Assembly (NCBI GenBank): GCA_947594425.1
Contig: CANQED010000013.1
Coordinates: forward strand, 1-64,000
From: an uncultured Ruminiclostridium sp.
Lineage (GTDB): Bacteria > Bacillota > Clostridia > Oscillospirales > Ruminococcaceae
Reading direction: 5' to 3'
DNA: 64,000 bases
Made by a program: the position numbers and the translations under genes. The notes beneath the pieces were generated by a model, which was not told where the DNA came from, made no database searches, and saw nothing but the letters and a program-made list of their open reading frames with translations. Below, piece after piece: positions 8,501 through 16,586 of the stretch; within the stretch, counting starts at the first letter, position 1, and each line of letters opens with the position of its first letter.

Positions 8501-9133
8501 CCCCTGCTCGTTTAATACGATATTTGAGCGCGGGCAGGTCATCTCGACCACGCGGGGCTTAACGCCCTCTTGAGGCGCAAGCTCTACGGGATCGGAAAAG
8601 TTGCTGAGCTTCTCCTCGCCGTCTATCATACGAAAGGCGCGCAGCTTTACGCTGAATTTGTCGTCTACCGAGATAAACTCACAGGGCGGCGCAAAGCAGT
8701 ATTTTTCAAAGGTAAATCTGTCCGAGCCGTTCTTGCAGGTATATACCTTATAGCCGTCGCAGTCCCCGCCGTTCTCAAAGTATATCGCGGCGGAGCCGTC
8801 CTTGGCGTATTTTACCTGCAAGCCCGAGGGGGTTATCATCGGGCAGGCCACAGCTATCAAAGACTCGCAGAAAAAGTTGTCGGGTCCGTCCGCTATGCGA
8901 AACGCCTTTATTTTATAATCAACGGGTACGCCGTTCTTGCAGCCCGTAAATTTGACCGAGGTATCGGTCGCGGTTATCTGACCGCGAAAAACATTCTTCC
9001 CGTGCGGCGAGGTAAACACTCTGTAGCCGTCGGCGTGCTCGACCGCGTCCCATTGCAGCACAACGGTATTAGGAGCGGTCTTGACTGTCGCCTTAAACGC
9101 GGGACTTTTCGCACATAATTCTTTAAAGTTCAT
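5513..9133 (-). CDS. Multidomain protein: FnIII-like, CapA-like, two DUF6270-like domains
   Basis: The 1206-aa product has no signal peptide or membrane segment. Residues 1-190 look like two fibronectin-III-type modules ('VVLQWDAVEHADGYRVFTS', 'AIYFENGGDCDGYKVYT'). Residues 225-470 resemble the CapA/PgsA metallophosphatase-like fold ('IMLGGDICAS', 'VIVFCDWADKHSP', 'AGADFIVGCE') but the usual His residues are poorly kept, so activity is doubtful. Residues about 525-700 and 925-1140 are two related segments with 'NGSSLISGLF...DYLILDLYY' and 'WGGRGLARIVGG...DWIIVDFPD', which resemble DUF6270 domains found in cell-wall and capsule loci. It starts 16 nt after the upstream gene's stop with SD GGGAG. 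A role in polysaccharide or teichoic-acid metabolism is inference; the domain calls are from memory. Confidence 0.6.
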   Translation of the reverse strand: MNFKELCAKSPAFKATVKTAPNTVVLQWDAVEHADGYRVFTSPHGKNVFRGQITATDTSVKFTGCKNGVPVDYKIKAFRIADGPDNFFCESLIAVACPMITPSGLQVKYAKDGSAAIYFENGGDCDGYKVYTCKNGSDRFTFEKYCFAPPCEFISVDDKFSVKLRAFRMIDGEEKLSNFSDPVELAPQEGVKPRVVEMTCPRSNIVLNEQGRFTDTDGILKNNDNKCTIMLGGDICASAALQKEAFNNSGSFDFAFTYLKSLLMSSDFSAASLDVTLDDDRLYSCEDESVTNAPSFLAASFKECGLDAVSVGKSASGAEKALSKYPVNIINDGIVADIAGIKTGFVYTSLNKKTDAAVSSVREKGAEYVIVFCDWADKHSPAVKPAWRTFAGKIAAAGADFIVGCEVNALCEFDIITTDDGKEVPVAYSGGCLLRNDPATKYENIGALICVTLQRHNNAVSAARIGYMPYAMRPYGAARVAVPLFESNLSRFSRMEFDDLSAQIAEQLGKKILPMRRREEPRPISFMLNGSSLISGLFADCENVTTDRSHLFISQMAMCGKKTAPDPKFYADAPLPLYYNLAKGFEEYLEEKPSDYLILDLYYTVASALYEMNGVMYSGGKAFKKSPFFKKYKAKLHQLDFTNETVWKHALDGYIDAVNAAFEGRVILVKVTDPGIYKTNFGMVSELDITLNARQLGAMQDYFIQRVRPYVIDVPRHFCGKVNKAGACFAINRVEEYSQVISRIALYAARGDADPRLNGEYSRLWLSAIQDSFDEIRTLSDKSFFFDKNNSADYVISRTSADFIATNFEDLARMKDSGYSGFAELLTKFDFGENRLLKTVCTAINNLRRKKLDDPNISKLIELKLSARDDIAAALSAFFDEQGIIPECALTAKDLEFYLKCARMYIGGANKTAVIKLVRAFYEKNRPVTVDMWGGRGLARIVGGSDAATAGTLLTDRSALTAFTKKPEADLSYLDRSSIYYKEFSGSFSEKLGKSGDWIIVDFPDIINAVYRSDKNFYSVPDGFENTNFYNAFCKGDEKHIPYEQGDLDDKFITDAAAKAADYLKGRYGKNIILSRIEYKLNYIDLDGTIKPFDDGDAEKKNAFIRRFEDMFIELTGCHVIELADKFAADRSSCRARPNRFIYEPLFYAQAARALEVIISGKDEKPVSNVDIVSYIERTELLKAANPDMSPALLRQLCGGMYELLM

Positions 9134-9149
9134 AGCTTACTCCCTTACG

Positions 9150-10919
9150 TCAGATATTATTGAGGATCCATTTTACAAACTCTGAGCGGTCGGCCGCCTG
9201 CTCGTCCTGTGCTCTTATGGCCGCCTGCTTTACCATATCGTCATAATAGCCCTTAAGCTCGTCAAAATGACGGTATACCGAGTAATACCCGCCGATATTG
9301 TGCTGTACGTCGTCTATCCTTACGCGATAGCTGTCGTGTCGCACGCAGAAGGTGTTTACCACACCGAGCGGATATTTAAAATACATTGCCGTTTCGGGAT
9401 ATAAAAATCCGTTGAGCATATAATGCACGCGGCGGAAGATAGTCCTGAGAAAATACTCGGCGTTAAATTTAGAAAGGTAGGACACCGCAAGCTTTTGCTC
9501 TTTTATCCTTGTGTACAGCTCAAAGGTCGCCATAAGCAGCTCTAAGAATGTGTGAAAGGTCGTGTCCTGCGTGTATATGCGGTTGAGGTTGTCGTTGGCG
9601 TTTTTGAGCCCGAAGCTTAAATATTTTTCCTGCGGGTCGTAAAGCGTCACCTCGTTTATCGAATAGGCTATCCAGTGGTCGCAAAAACGCGTGTAGCCGT
9701 TTTTGATAAAATAATCCAGCGCCCTCTTGGCGGCGTCGAGGTATTTTTCGTCCTTAGTAACACCGTAAGCCTTAGCTAAGGCAAATGTAGCCTCGCCGTC
9801 ATAGTACACTATCCTGTCGCGCTCTTTTCTCTCATAGCTCGGGAAAGAGAGCACGTGATAATAGCTGCCGTCGGGCTCTTGCATAGTAAGTATCGAATTA
9901 GCCGCGCGGCGTATAATATCGGTGTATTTATCGGTGCCGAACACGTCCATATATGTCGCGAGCGTTATTATCATAACGGCGTTTCCTCCGAGCTTTATCT
10001 CGTTGGACTTGCGCTCGACAAGGTAAATATGGTCGTCGTCGGGCTGCTCGGTGCTCTTCAGCATATATTCTATCGTCTTATCTATCTTAGGCAGCAGCTT
10101 TTCGTCCTTGGTGGTGTCATACTGCATAATAAGGCTCCAGATAGTTCCGGTATGCCGAAGTATATTATAGGTGGTAAAATGGTCGTTTGTGACGGGGTTA
10201 ACGCCGTAATCAAAGCGTCCGTTAGCGTCGACGCACGCCGAGATGTAGTCGGACGAGCTTGCTATTATGCTGCCGATGTATTCTTTAGTAAGCTCCCCGG
10301 TGACGCGCCTGCCGTAATTTTCTTCATCGGGATAAAGCTTATGCGTGCTCATATCGCTGTCGCATATATATCCTACCGTGGTAAATACTATCAGCCTGTC
10401 GGGAATAGAAGTGAACATATCGTTTTCGGCCCACGCAAAATATTCTCTCAGGCGCTCGAGATTAAGCGTCTTAGAGGAATAATTTATAAGCCCGCCGCAA
10501 TTAAGCTGCGCCTCTAAAAGCGCGGTATGAAAGCCCGTATCAAAGGATATGCCCTTTTTATAAAAATACTCGCGCGAGCGCTTTATGTCCTGCCTTATCG
10601 CCGAGTATTCGGTTATCTGACAGTCGTTCATTATGTCGGCCTTGAGCCAAAGGGTGACTTTCTTGGTGTCGGATATATGCTTTCTCGCTTTGGCTGAAGC
10701 TCCCTCCCACGCCTGTTCGAGCGTAGGCGCGGCGCAGTTGAATACCGCTGCGCGTTCGGTTCCGTCGGTAACGGAAATAAATACGACGTTATCCTTAAAT
10801 AAGGAGTTGAGCTTATAATTCTCGGCGACGTCGGCTATATAAGGATCGGCGAAAACAAAATCCTTTAACGCTTTCATCCTGCGGTCAAATTCAGCAAGCG
10901 GTGCAGGTCGGTTTGCCAC
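9150..10919 (-). CDS. All-helical toroid-type (six-hairpin glycosidase-like) protein
   Basis: The product is about 589 aa, without signal peptide. Its repeated helical pairs ('TTYNILRHTGTIWSLIMQYD', 'GNAVMIITLATYMDV', 'YYDGEATFALAKAYGVT', 'KYLDAAKRALDYF') are typical of (alpha/alpha)6-barrel carbohydrate-active proteins such as epimerases and unsaturated glycosidases. No family could be named and no catalytic pair is certain. A GTG start at 10919 is preferred: GGAG (10927-10930) lies 7 nt upstream, whereas the ATG at 10925 directly abuts that SD. It is cotranscribed with the 1206-aa gene from the promoter at 10985-11013, so the pair probably acts on one envelope or capsular polymer (inference). 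Confidence 0.65.
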   Translation of the reverse strand: MANRPAPLAEFDRRMKALKDFVFADPYIADVAENYKLNSLFKDNVVFISVTDGTERAAVFNCAAPTLEQAWEGASAKARKHISDTKKVTLWLKADIMNDCQITEYSAIRQDIKRSREYFYKKGISFDTGFHTALLEAQLNCGGLINYSSKTLNLERLREYFAWAENDMFTSIPDRLIVFTTVGYICDSDMSTHKLYPDEENYGRRVTGELTKEYIGSIIASSSDYISACVDANGRFDYGVNPVTNDHFTTYNILRHTGTIWSLIMQYDTTKDEKLLPKIDKTIEYMLKSTEQPDDDHIYLVERKSNEIKLGGNAVMIITLATYMDVFGTDKYTDIIRRAANSILTMQEPDGSYYHVLSFPSYERKERDRIVYYDGEATFALAKAYGVTKDEKYLDAAKRALDYFIKNGYTRFCDHWIAYSINEVTLYDPQEKYLSFGLKNANDNLNRIYTQDTTFHTFLELLMATFELYTRIKEQKLAVSYLSKFNAEYFLRTIFRRVHYMLNGFLYPETAMYFKYPLGVVNTFCVRHDSYRVRIDDVQHNIGGYYSVYRHFDELKGYYDDMVKQAAIRAQDEQAADRSEFVKWILNNI

Positions 10920-10984
10920 GGTCATTCTCCTTTCGGTTTGTAAATATATGACAATATTGCCTCATCATAATCACTATTTATATC

Positions 10985-11013
10985 ATTATAACACTTCTAT
11001 ACAAAAAAGTCAA
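10985..11013 (-). promoter_or_regulatory. Promoter of the toroid/CapA-like operon
   Basis: On the minus strand, TTGACT (11008-11013), a 17-nt spacer and TATAAT (10985-10990). It is divergent from the pepV promoter, with about 40 nt between the -35 boxes. Confidence 0.88.
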
Positions 11014-11053
11014 CTTTATTATATTAAATTTGTGAGTATTTCATGATTACATA

Positions 11054-11082
11054 TTGACCAATCGGAGAAAATGAAGTATACT
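11054..11082 (+). promoter_or_regulatory. Promoter of pepV
   Basis: TTGACC (11054-11059), a 17-nt spacer and TATACT (11077-11082), about 20 nt before the pepV start codon, so the leader is very short. Confidence 0.8.
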
Positions 11083-11101
11083 TAAGAGGGTGATAAATAT
11101 T

Positions 11102-12457
11102 ATGAACTATTCAAAATTTGTTAAAGAAAAAGCGCCCGAGATGATAAAGCTGCTCGGACATCTTATCGCGTACAAAAGCGTTATGGACACTCCGCAGATC
11201 GGTATGCCTTTCGGCAAAGAGGCGGCGGCAGCGCTTGACGCTGTGCTCAGCGCCGCTAAAAAGCTCGGCTTTGATACGCGTAATATCGACGGGTACTGCG
11301 GCGTTGCGGACTATCTGCCCGAGGGGTGCAGTGATATAAAGCTCGGGATACTGTGCCACCTCGACGTAGTGCCCGCAGGCGAGGGTTGGACGGTGCCGCC
11401 GTATTTTCTCACCGAAAAGGACAATAAGCTGTACGGCAGGGGCGCTACCGACGACAAGGGTCCCGCGGTATCCGCGCTGTACGCCCTTTATGCGGTAAAG
11501 ACGCTCTGCCCCTCGCTAAAGCACGGGGTGCGGCTGATATTCGGGACTAATGAAGAAAACGGCTCGGCGGACATAGCGCATTATCTAACAAAGGAGAAAA
11601 TGCCGCCTATGGTATTTACCCCCGACGCGGAGTATCCCGTCATCAACTGCGAAAAGGGCATGATAAGGCTGTCTCTCGAGGGCAAATTATCCGACAAGGT
11701 AAAAAGCATATCGGGCGGCGATGTGATAAACGCCGTACCCGCCCGCGCAAGGGCTATCGTCGGCGCTGAGTACCTCGACGTTTTGACTAAAGCGGCAGCG
11801 GGCATTTACGAAGTATCGGTAAGCTGTGAGGACGGCATGACGGCGGTAGAGTTTAACGGAAAAGCCGCTCACGCCTCTATCCCCGACGGCGGGATAAACG
11901 CCATAACGGGGCTTATCGATTTTCTTGCGCGATACATAAAAGACGACACTGTCTGCGCGCTGAGCCGCCTGTTTAAGTTCGGTCATAACGACGGGAGCGG
12001 CGTGGGGATAAAGATGTGTGATGACCAATCGGGCGCGCTGACTGCGGTGCTCAGCCTTGCTCACACCGAGGGCGAAAAGCTGGTGTGCGGCGTGGATATA
12101 CGCTTTCCGCTGTGCGGCTCGCTGGATATGATACATAAAGGGATAGAGGGCGCGCTAAGCGGCACGGGGATAACCTTGTGCGAGTTTAACGGCACCAAGC
12201 CCCACTATACCGACCCGAGCGGCGAGCTTGTCAGCGCGCTTTTAAAGGCGTACAAGGACGTGACGGGCGAAGTCGGCGAGTGCATAGCCATTGGCGGCGG
12301 CACTTATGTCCACGAGATAGGCGGCGGGGTCGCTTTCGGCGTAGAGCACGACGGCACGGACTATCATATCCACGGCGCGGACGAATTTGTCCCGATAGAC
12401 GAATTTATCCAGAATACAGTAATTTTTGCCAAAGCAATAGAGGAAATCTGCGGGTAA
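11102..12457 (+). CDS. pepV: M20 family dipeptidase PepV
   Basis: The 451-aa dizinc peptidase hydrolyses dipeptides in the cytoplasm. Zinc-site motifs are 'ILCHLDVVPAGEGW' (His/Asp), 'GRGATDDKGPAVS' (bridging Asp), 'GTNEENGSADI' (Glu pair) and 'FTPDAEYPVI'. A lid domain occupies about 185-350 and a C-terminal 'GGGTYVHEIGGGVAFG' carries the last His ligand. Length fits PepV (about 470). ATG 11102 is chosen because GAGGGTG lies 9 nt upstream; the GTG at 11090 falls inside that SD. An own promoter lies immediately upstream. A short palindrome (GTAAAAGCTTTTAC) spans the stop region. Confidence 0.93.
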   Translation: MNYSKFVKEKAPEMIKLLGHLIAYKSVMDTPQIGMPFGKEAAAALDAVLSAAKKLGFDTRNIDGYCGVADYLPEGCSDIKLGILCHLDVVPAGEGWTVPPYFLTEKDNKLYGRGATDDKGPAVSALYALYAVKTLCPSLKHGVRLIFGTNEENGSADIAHYLTKEKMPPMVFTPDAEYPVINCEKGMIRLSLEGKLSDKVKSISGGDVINAVPARARAIVGAEYLDVLTKAAAGIYEVSVSCEDGMTAVEFNGKAAHASIPDGGINAITGLIDFLARYIKDDTVCALSRLFKFGHNDGSGVGIKMCDDQSGALTAVLSLAHTEGEKLVCGVDIRFPLCGSLDMIHKGIEGALSGTGITLCEFNGTKPHYTDPSGELVSALLKAYKDVTGEVGECIAIGGGTYVHEIGGGVAFGVEHDGTDYHIHGADEFVPIDEFIQNTVIFAKAIEEICG

Positions 12458-12591
12458 AAGCTTTTACTAAAGGCAATCTATAAGGCAATCTCTGCCGAAG
12501 ATATTAGTAAGTATATTTGTCCTAAAACTCTCATAGATATATAACAGGACAGCAACGCTGTACTGTAAAAATTTGTGAGGGGGCATATGCT

Positions 12592-12837
12592 TTGACGCCG
12601 ATATTTCATAAAAAGCCGGAGCCTGTAGGACGCGAGGAGCTTGACGACTACAGAGTGCGTATGACGTATCTTCAAAACAGGCTTGAAAAGGTAAGACAGC
12701 TTTTCGACTTAGAATGTGACCCCGAGAAGATAGACGCGCTGATATACGAGGAAAAGGCGCTTATGATAAGCCTAAACCACCTTATAAAGACCTCGCGCGG
12801 GATAAAAAGCGATATCGGTTGGGACGAGATGTTTTAA
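12592..12837 (+). CDS. DUF2508 (YaaL-like) small protein
   Basis: The 81-aa soluble protein is mostly helical. The stretch 'LQNRLEKVRQLFDLECDP' followed by 'IDALIYEEKALMISLN' matches the DUF2508/YaaL pattern (two helices with Asp-Pro and Ile-Asp-x-x-Ile-Tyr). Function of the family is unknown; in Bacillus yaaL lies next to recR. Translation starts at TTG 12592: GAGGGGG lies 8 nt upstream, and the nearby ATG at 12587 opens a frame that closes after two codons. The last 27 codons are duplicated immediately downstream (12839-12917). Confidence 0.72.
   Translation: MTPIFHKKPEPVGREELDDYRVRMTYLQNRLEKVRQLFDLECDPEKIDALIYEEKALMISLNHLIKTSRGIKSDIGWDEMF
12756..12834 (+). repeat. Tandem duplication, source copy (3' end of the DUF2508 gene)
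   Basis: This segment, from GGCGCTTATG to the end of the gene, is repeated with a period of 83 nt at 12839-12917. Confidence 0.85.
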
Positions 12838-12838
12838 T

Positions 12839-12917
12839 GGCGCTTATGATAAGCCTAAACCACCTTATCAAGACTTCGCGCGGGATAAAAAGCGATATCG
12901 GCCGGGACAAGATTTTT
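12839..12917 (+). pseudogene. Diverged duplicate of the DUF2508 gene 3' end
   Basis: Starts one base after the stop of the DUF2508 gene and repeats its last 79 nt with a handful of substitutions (ATAAA to ATCAA, ACCTCG to ACTTCG, GGTT to GGCC). It has no start or SD of its own. The 83-nt offset is not a multiple of three, so it does not extend the gene. Confidence 0.75.
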
Positions 12918-13127
12918 AAAAAGCACCGACGGCGAAATTTTAAATAAAACAGCGTCAGAGTATAGAGCAGATAGAAAATAATACGACGAGAAAAGAGCAG
13001 CTAACGCGAGATATTTTTATCCCGAAAATAAAAATGAAACGACACGCGAGAAAGCGAGAGAAAAGAAGAAAATCAAAGAGATACTTAAAGAAAATGAGAT
13101 ATATTTGAAATTTGTGCAAAAAAACTG
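12918..13127 (+). other. Purine-rich gene-free stretch before rplM
   Basis: Together with the duplicate this makes about 370 nt without a gene. It is rich in GAGAAA/GAAAA tracts. One frame is open for about 45 Lys/Glu-rich codons (12989-13127) but has no start codon or SD. Nothing further is supported. Confidence 0.5.
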
Positions 13128-13156
13128 TTGACAACCGAAAAAAGCTCGTGTATAAT
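13128..13156 (+). promoter_or_regulatory. Promoter of rplM-rpsI
   Basis: TTGACA (13128-13133), a 17-nt spacer and TATAAT (13151-13156). Full consensus, as expected for a ribosomal protein operon. The leader is about 48 nt. Confidence 0.93.
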
Positions 13157-13209
13157 ATAGAAGTTCGCTTAAAAGGCTATATTTTCAAAATAAAGAAAGG
13201 AAAAGAAAA

Positions 13210-13638
13210 ATGTCAACTTATATGCCCAAGGTTGAAACAGTTGAGCGCAAGTGGTACATTCTTGACGCGGCAGGCAAGCCGCTCGGACGCGTTGCGGCTA
13301 AGGCTGCGCACATCCTCAGAGGAAAGCACAAGCCCACATTTGCACCGCACTGCGACTGCGGCGATCACGTTATCGTGATAAACTGCGCTAAGGCTGTTCT
13401 CACAGGAAAGAAATTAGAGGACAAGTACTACAGGTGGCACACCGGATATATCGGACATCTCAAAGAGGTCCAGTACAAGAAGCTTATGGCTGAGAAGCCC
13501 GAAAAGGCTATGCAGCTTGCTATCGAGGGTATGCTCCCCAACAACACTATCGGACGCAAGGCAGCTACGAGAATGCGTCTTTACGCGGGCCCCGAGCACA
13601 AGAACGCCGCTCAGAAGCCCGAAGAATACACACTTTAA
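13210..13638 (+). CDS. rplM: 50S ribosomal protein L13
   Basis: The 142-aa large-subunit protein is an early assembly factor that binds 23S rRNA. Signature stretches are 'KWYILDAAGKPLGRVAAKAA', 'LRGKHKPTFAPHCDCGDHVI', 'KYYRWHTGYIGHLK', 'GMLPNNTIGRKAATRMRLY' and 'GPEHKNAAQKPE'. Length is standard. SD AAAGGAAA is 6 nt before the ATG. It forms the universal rplM-rpsI operon with a 12-nt gap to rpsI. Confidence 0.98.
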   Translation: MSTYMPKVETVERKWYILDAAGKPLGRVAAKAAHILRGKHKPTFAPHCDCGDHVIVINCAKAVLTGKKLEDKYYRWHTGYIGHLKEVQYKKLMAEKPEKAMQLAIEGMLPNNTIGRKAATRMRLYAGPEHKNAAQKPEEYTL

Positions 13639-13650
13639 GGAGGGATAACA

Positions 13651-14049
13651 ATGTACGAGTCAAAACCTTACTACTACGGCACAGGCAGAAGAAAGCATTC
13701 GGTTGCAAGAGTACGCGTTTATCCCGGCAGCGGTACTATCACCATTAACGGTCGTGATATAGACGATTATTTCGGTCTTGATACTCTTAAGCTCATAACC
13801 CGTCAGCCTCTCGCGCTTACAGGCACGACTGACAAGTTTGACATAATATGCACCGTTTCGGGCGGCGGCGTTACCGGACAGGCAGGCGCTATCCGCCACG
13901 GGCTCTCAAGAGCACTGCTCCAGTACAGTGACGAGCTGCGCCCCGTACTGAAAAAAGCGGGCTTCCTTACCCGTGACCCGAGAATGAAGGAAAGAAAGAA
14001 GTACGGTCTGAAGGCTGCAAGAAGAGCGCCTCAGTTCTCAAAGCGTTAA
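13651..14049 (+). CDS. rpsI: 30S ribosomal protein S9
   Basis: The 132-aa small-subunit protein has a C-terminal tail that contacts P-site tRNA. Signatures are '[19 protein letters not shown]', '[19 protein letters not shown]', '[20 protein letters not shown]' and the invariant end 'QFSKR'. SD AAGGAGGG lies 6 nt before the ATG. It is second in the rplM operon and is followed by a strong terminator. Confidence 0.98.
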   Translation: MYESKPYYYGTGRRKHSVARVRVYPGSGTITINGRDIDDYFGLDTLKLITRQPLALTGTTDKFDIICTVSGGGVTGQAGAIRHGLSRALLQYSDELRPVLKKAGFLTRDPRMKERKKYGLKAARRAPQFSKR

Positions 14050-14081
14050 GCTTTCGCTTTATTCTTATATTAAGACTTATG

Positions 14082-14106
14082 CACCCGCCATTCGGCGGGT
14101 GTTTTT
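14082..14106 (+). terminator. Terminator of rplM-rpsI
   Basis: CACCCGCC(14082-14089)/GGCGGGTG(14094-14101) with loop ATTC, then TTTTT. A second hairpin (14107-14115/14120-14128) follows at once. Confidence 0.93.
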
Positions 14107-14153
14107 ACCCCCGCCAAACGGTGGGGGTCCACTTTAGCAAAAGCCTATAAAAC

Positions 14154-14187
14154 AAAATAAGCTCAACCTGACCGTTGAGCTTATTTT
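14154..14187 (-). terminator. Terminator of the initiator tRNA gene
   Basis: A perfect 14-bp stem (14154-14167/14174-14187, core AAGCTCAAC/GTTGAGCTT) with A/T flanks, 3 nt beyond the tRNA CCA end. It works in either direction. Confidence 0.8.
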
Positions 14188-14190
14188 ACT

Positions 14191-14265
<75 letters not shown>

Positions 14266-14292
14266 ATATTACCTCTTTGTGAGTACTTATCA

Positions 14293-14321
14293 ATTATAGC
14301 ACATTGTTGATGATTTGTCAA
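14293..14321 (-). promoter_or_regulatory. Promoter of initiator tRNA
   Basis: On the minus strand, TTGACA (14316-14321), a 17-nt spacer and TATAAT (14293-14298). Confidence 0.9.
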
Positions 14322-14428
14322 CCCCTTTTTAGAAAAAGTTTCGGCGGATAATATTGTTAAGTAAAATATATGTCGAAAATAGTCGAACGGTGTCGGAGGT
14401 TGCTGCGGGGTGAGATTTTACACAAAAT

Positions 14429-14457
14429 ATTAAAAGGGGCGCTAAGCAAGCGCCCCT
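14429..14457 (-). terminator. Terminator of rpsO-pnp
   Basis: AGGGGCGC(14435-14442)/GCGCCCCT(14450-14457); on the minus strand followed by TTTTAATATTTT. Nine nt past the pnp stop. Confidence 0.88.
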
Positions 14458-14465
14458 ATAATACA

Positions 14466-16586
14466 TCAGTTGTTTGCTTTTTTCTTAGCCTCGATATCGG
14501 CGAGAGCCGCCTTTCTCGAAAGCCTTATTTTGCCCTGATTGTCGATGTCAAGCACCTTGACGATTATCTCGTCGCCGATAGAAACGACGTCCTCGACCTT
14601 TTCTACCCTGCGGTTCTCGAGCTCGGAAACGTGTACCATACCGTCCTTGCCGGGAGCTATCTCAACAAACGCGCCGAAGCTCATTATACGTACGACCTTG
14701 CCCTTATAGATAGCGCCTATCTCGGGGGGAGAGGTGATAGCCTTTATCATGGCTATGCAGTTGTTTGCCTTTTCGAGGTCCTGACCGCAGACAAATACGT
14801 TGCCTTCCTCGTCTACGTCTATCTTTACCTCAAAGTCTGCGCAAAGCTTCTGAATTACCTTGCCGCCCGTACCGATAACGTCGCGTATCTTGTCTACGGG
14901 CACCTTGGTATTGAGCATCTTGGGTGCGTACTGATTAACGGTCGGACGCGGAGCGGGGATAGCCTTAAGGATTATCTCGTCGAGGATGTAATCCCTCGCC
15001 TTGTGAGTCTTTGCAAAAGCGTCCTTGATTATCTCGGGGGTAAGTCCGTCTATCTTAAGATCCATCTGGATAGCGGTTATACCCTTGTGAGTTCCGCCCA
15101 CCTTAAAGTCCATATCGCCGAAGAAATCCTCAAGACCCTGAATGTCCACCATAGTCATCCAGCGGTCGCCCTCGGTGATAAGTCCGCAGGAAATACCCGC
15201 AACAGGCGACTTTATCGGAACGCCCGCGTCCATAAGGGACAAGGTCGAGCCGCAGATAGAAGCCTGCGAGGTAGAGCCGTTAGAAGAGAGTACCTCGGAC
15301 ACAAGCCTTATTGCGTAAGGAAATTCTTCTACCGACGGGATAACGGGCTCAAGAGCGCGCTGAGCGAGTGCGCCGTGGCCTATCTCGCGGCGTCCGGGAC
15401 CTCTGCTCGCCTTGGTCTCGCCTACCGAATATGCAGGGAAATTGTAGTGGTGCATATATCTCTTCATGTCTTCGTCGTCAAGACCGTCGAGCTTTTGGCT
15501 GTCGCTGACGGGTCCTAACGTGGTGACAGTCAGTACCTGCGTCTGCCCTCTGGTGAAGAGTCCCGAGCCGTGAACGCGCGGAAGCAGTCCTACCTCGGCG
15601 GCAAGCGGGCGCATCTCGTCCATGCCTCTGCCGTCTACGCGCTTTTGCTCGTCGAGCAGCCAGCGCCTAACGATAAACTTTTGCAGCTTGTATATGCACT
15701 CGTCTATCATAGCGCCCTGCTCGGGGTACTGCTCGTCATACTGCTCGTGTATCTCGTCCTTTATCGGCTGCAATCTTTCCTCGCGGATATTCTTGTCGTC
15801 GGTATCGAGTGCAAACTTCACCTTTTCGGTGTATTGCTCTTTGATAGCCTCGAACAGATCGTGGTCCACCTCCATTGAGGGGAAAGAAAACTTAGGCTTT
15901 CCTATCTGAGCCTGAATGTCCTTAATAAACGGGATAAGCGACTTATTTATCTCCTCGTGACCCGCCATAATAGCCTTTAGCATAGTGTCGTCGTCGACCT
16001 CGTTAGCGCCCGCCTCGATCATTACGACCTTCTTTTCGCTCGACGCGACGGTGAGCTGGAGATCGGACTTAGCTCTTTGCTCGGCGTTAGGCATAAGCAC
16101 TATCTCGCCGTCAACGAGCCCTACCGATATACCGCCGATAGGGCCGTTCCACGGGATGTCGGATATAGACACCGCTACCGACGCGCCTATCATAGAAAGT
16201 ATCTCGGGCTGAGTTTCGGGGTCTACCGCAAGCACGGTCATAACTATCGCTACGTCGTTGCGCATATCCTTAGGGAAAAGCGGACGCATAGGACGGTCTA
16301 CCACGCGCGAATAAAGGATAGCCTTTTCGCTCGGTCTGCCCTCTCTCTTAAGAAAGCCGCCGGGTATCTTTCCTACCGAATAAAGCTTTTCTTCATAATC
16401 TACCGCGAGCGGGAAAAAGTCTATGCCGTCGCGGGGCTTGGGGCTTGCGGTGGCGTTTACCATGACCACCGACTCGCCGTAGCGTATCCAGCACGAGCCG
16501 TTTGCAAGCCCGCAGACCTTGCCCGTCTCTACGGTAAGCTCTCTGCCCGCAAACATAGTCTTGAATACTCTGTAGTTTTCAAACAT
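14466..16586 (-). CDS. pnp: Polyribonucleotide nucleotidyltransferase
   Basis: The 706-aa phosphorolytic 3'-5' exoribonuclease is central to mRNA turnover and acts as a trimer. Domains in order: RNase PH 1 (about 10-145), helical domain, RNase PH 2 (about 310-545, 'GHGALAQRALEPVIPS', 'ISCGLITEGD', 'DFKVGGTHKGITAIQMD'), KH ('VIGTGGKVIQKLCADFEVKIDVDEEG', shown in part, about 565-615) and S1 ('GAIYKGKVVRIMSFGAFVEI', to 695). Length and order are standard. SD AAGGAGG. It lies downstream of rpsO with an intervening hairpin, the usual rpsO-pnp arrangement; pnp often controls its own mRNA through such a stem. Confidence 0.98.
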   Translation of the reverse strand: MFENYRVFKTMFAGRELTVETGKVCGLANGSCWIRYGESVVMVNATASPKPRDGIDFFPLAVDYEEKLYSVGKIPGGFLKREGRPSEKAILYSRVVDRPMRPLFPKDMRNDVAIVMTVLAVDPETQPEILSMIGASVAVSISDIPWNGPIGGISVGLVDGEIVLMPNAEQRAKSDLQLTVASSEKKVVMIEAGANEVDDDTMLKAIMAGHEEINKSLIPFIKDIQAQIGKPKFSFPSMEVDHDLFEAIKEQYTEKVKFALDTDDKNIREERLQPIKDEIHEQYDEQYPEQGAMIDECIYKLQKFIVRRWLLDEQKRVDGRGMDEMRPLAAEVGLLPRVHGSGLFTRGQTQVLTVTTLGPVSDSQKLDGLDDEDMKRYMHHYNFPAYSVGETKASRGPGRREIGHGALAQRALEPVIPSVEEFPYAIRLVSEVLSSNGSTSQASICGSTLSLMDAGVPIKSPVAGISCGLITEGDRWMTMVDIQGLEDFFGDMDFKVGGTHKGITAIQMDLKIDGLTPEIIKDAFAKTHKARDYILDEIILKAIPAPRPTVNQYAPKMLNTKVPVDKIRDVIGTGGKVIQKLCADFEVKIDVDEEGNVFVCGQDLEKANNCIAMIKAITSPPEIGAIYKGKVVRIMSFGAFVEIAPGKDGMVHVSELENRRVEKVEDVVSIGDEIIVKVLDIDNQGKIRLSRKAALADIEAKKKANN

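Noticed and set aside
12989..13127. Lys/Glu-rich open frame before rplM
   Set aside because: No start codon or SD, and it overlaps the rplM promoter region; probably decayed sequence.
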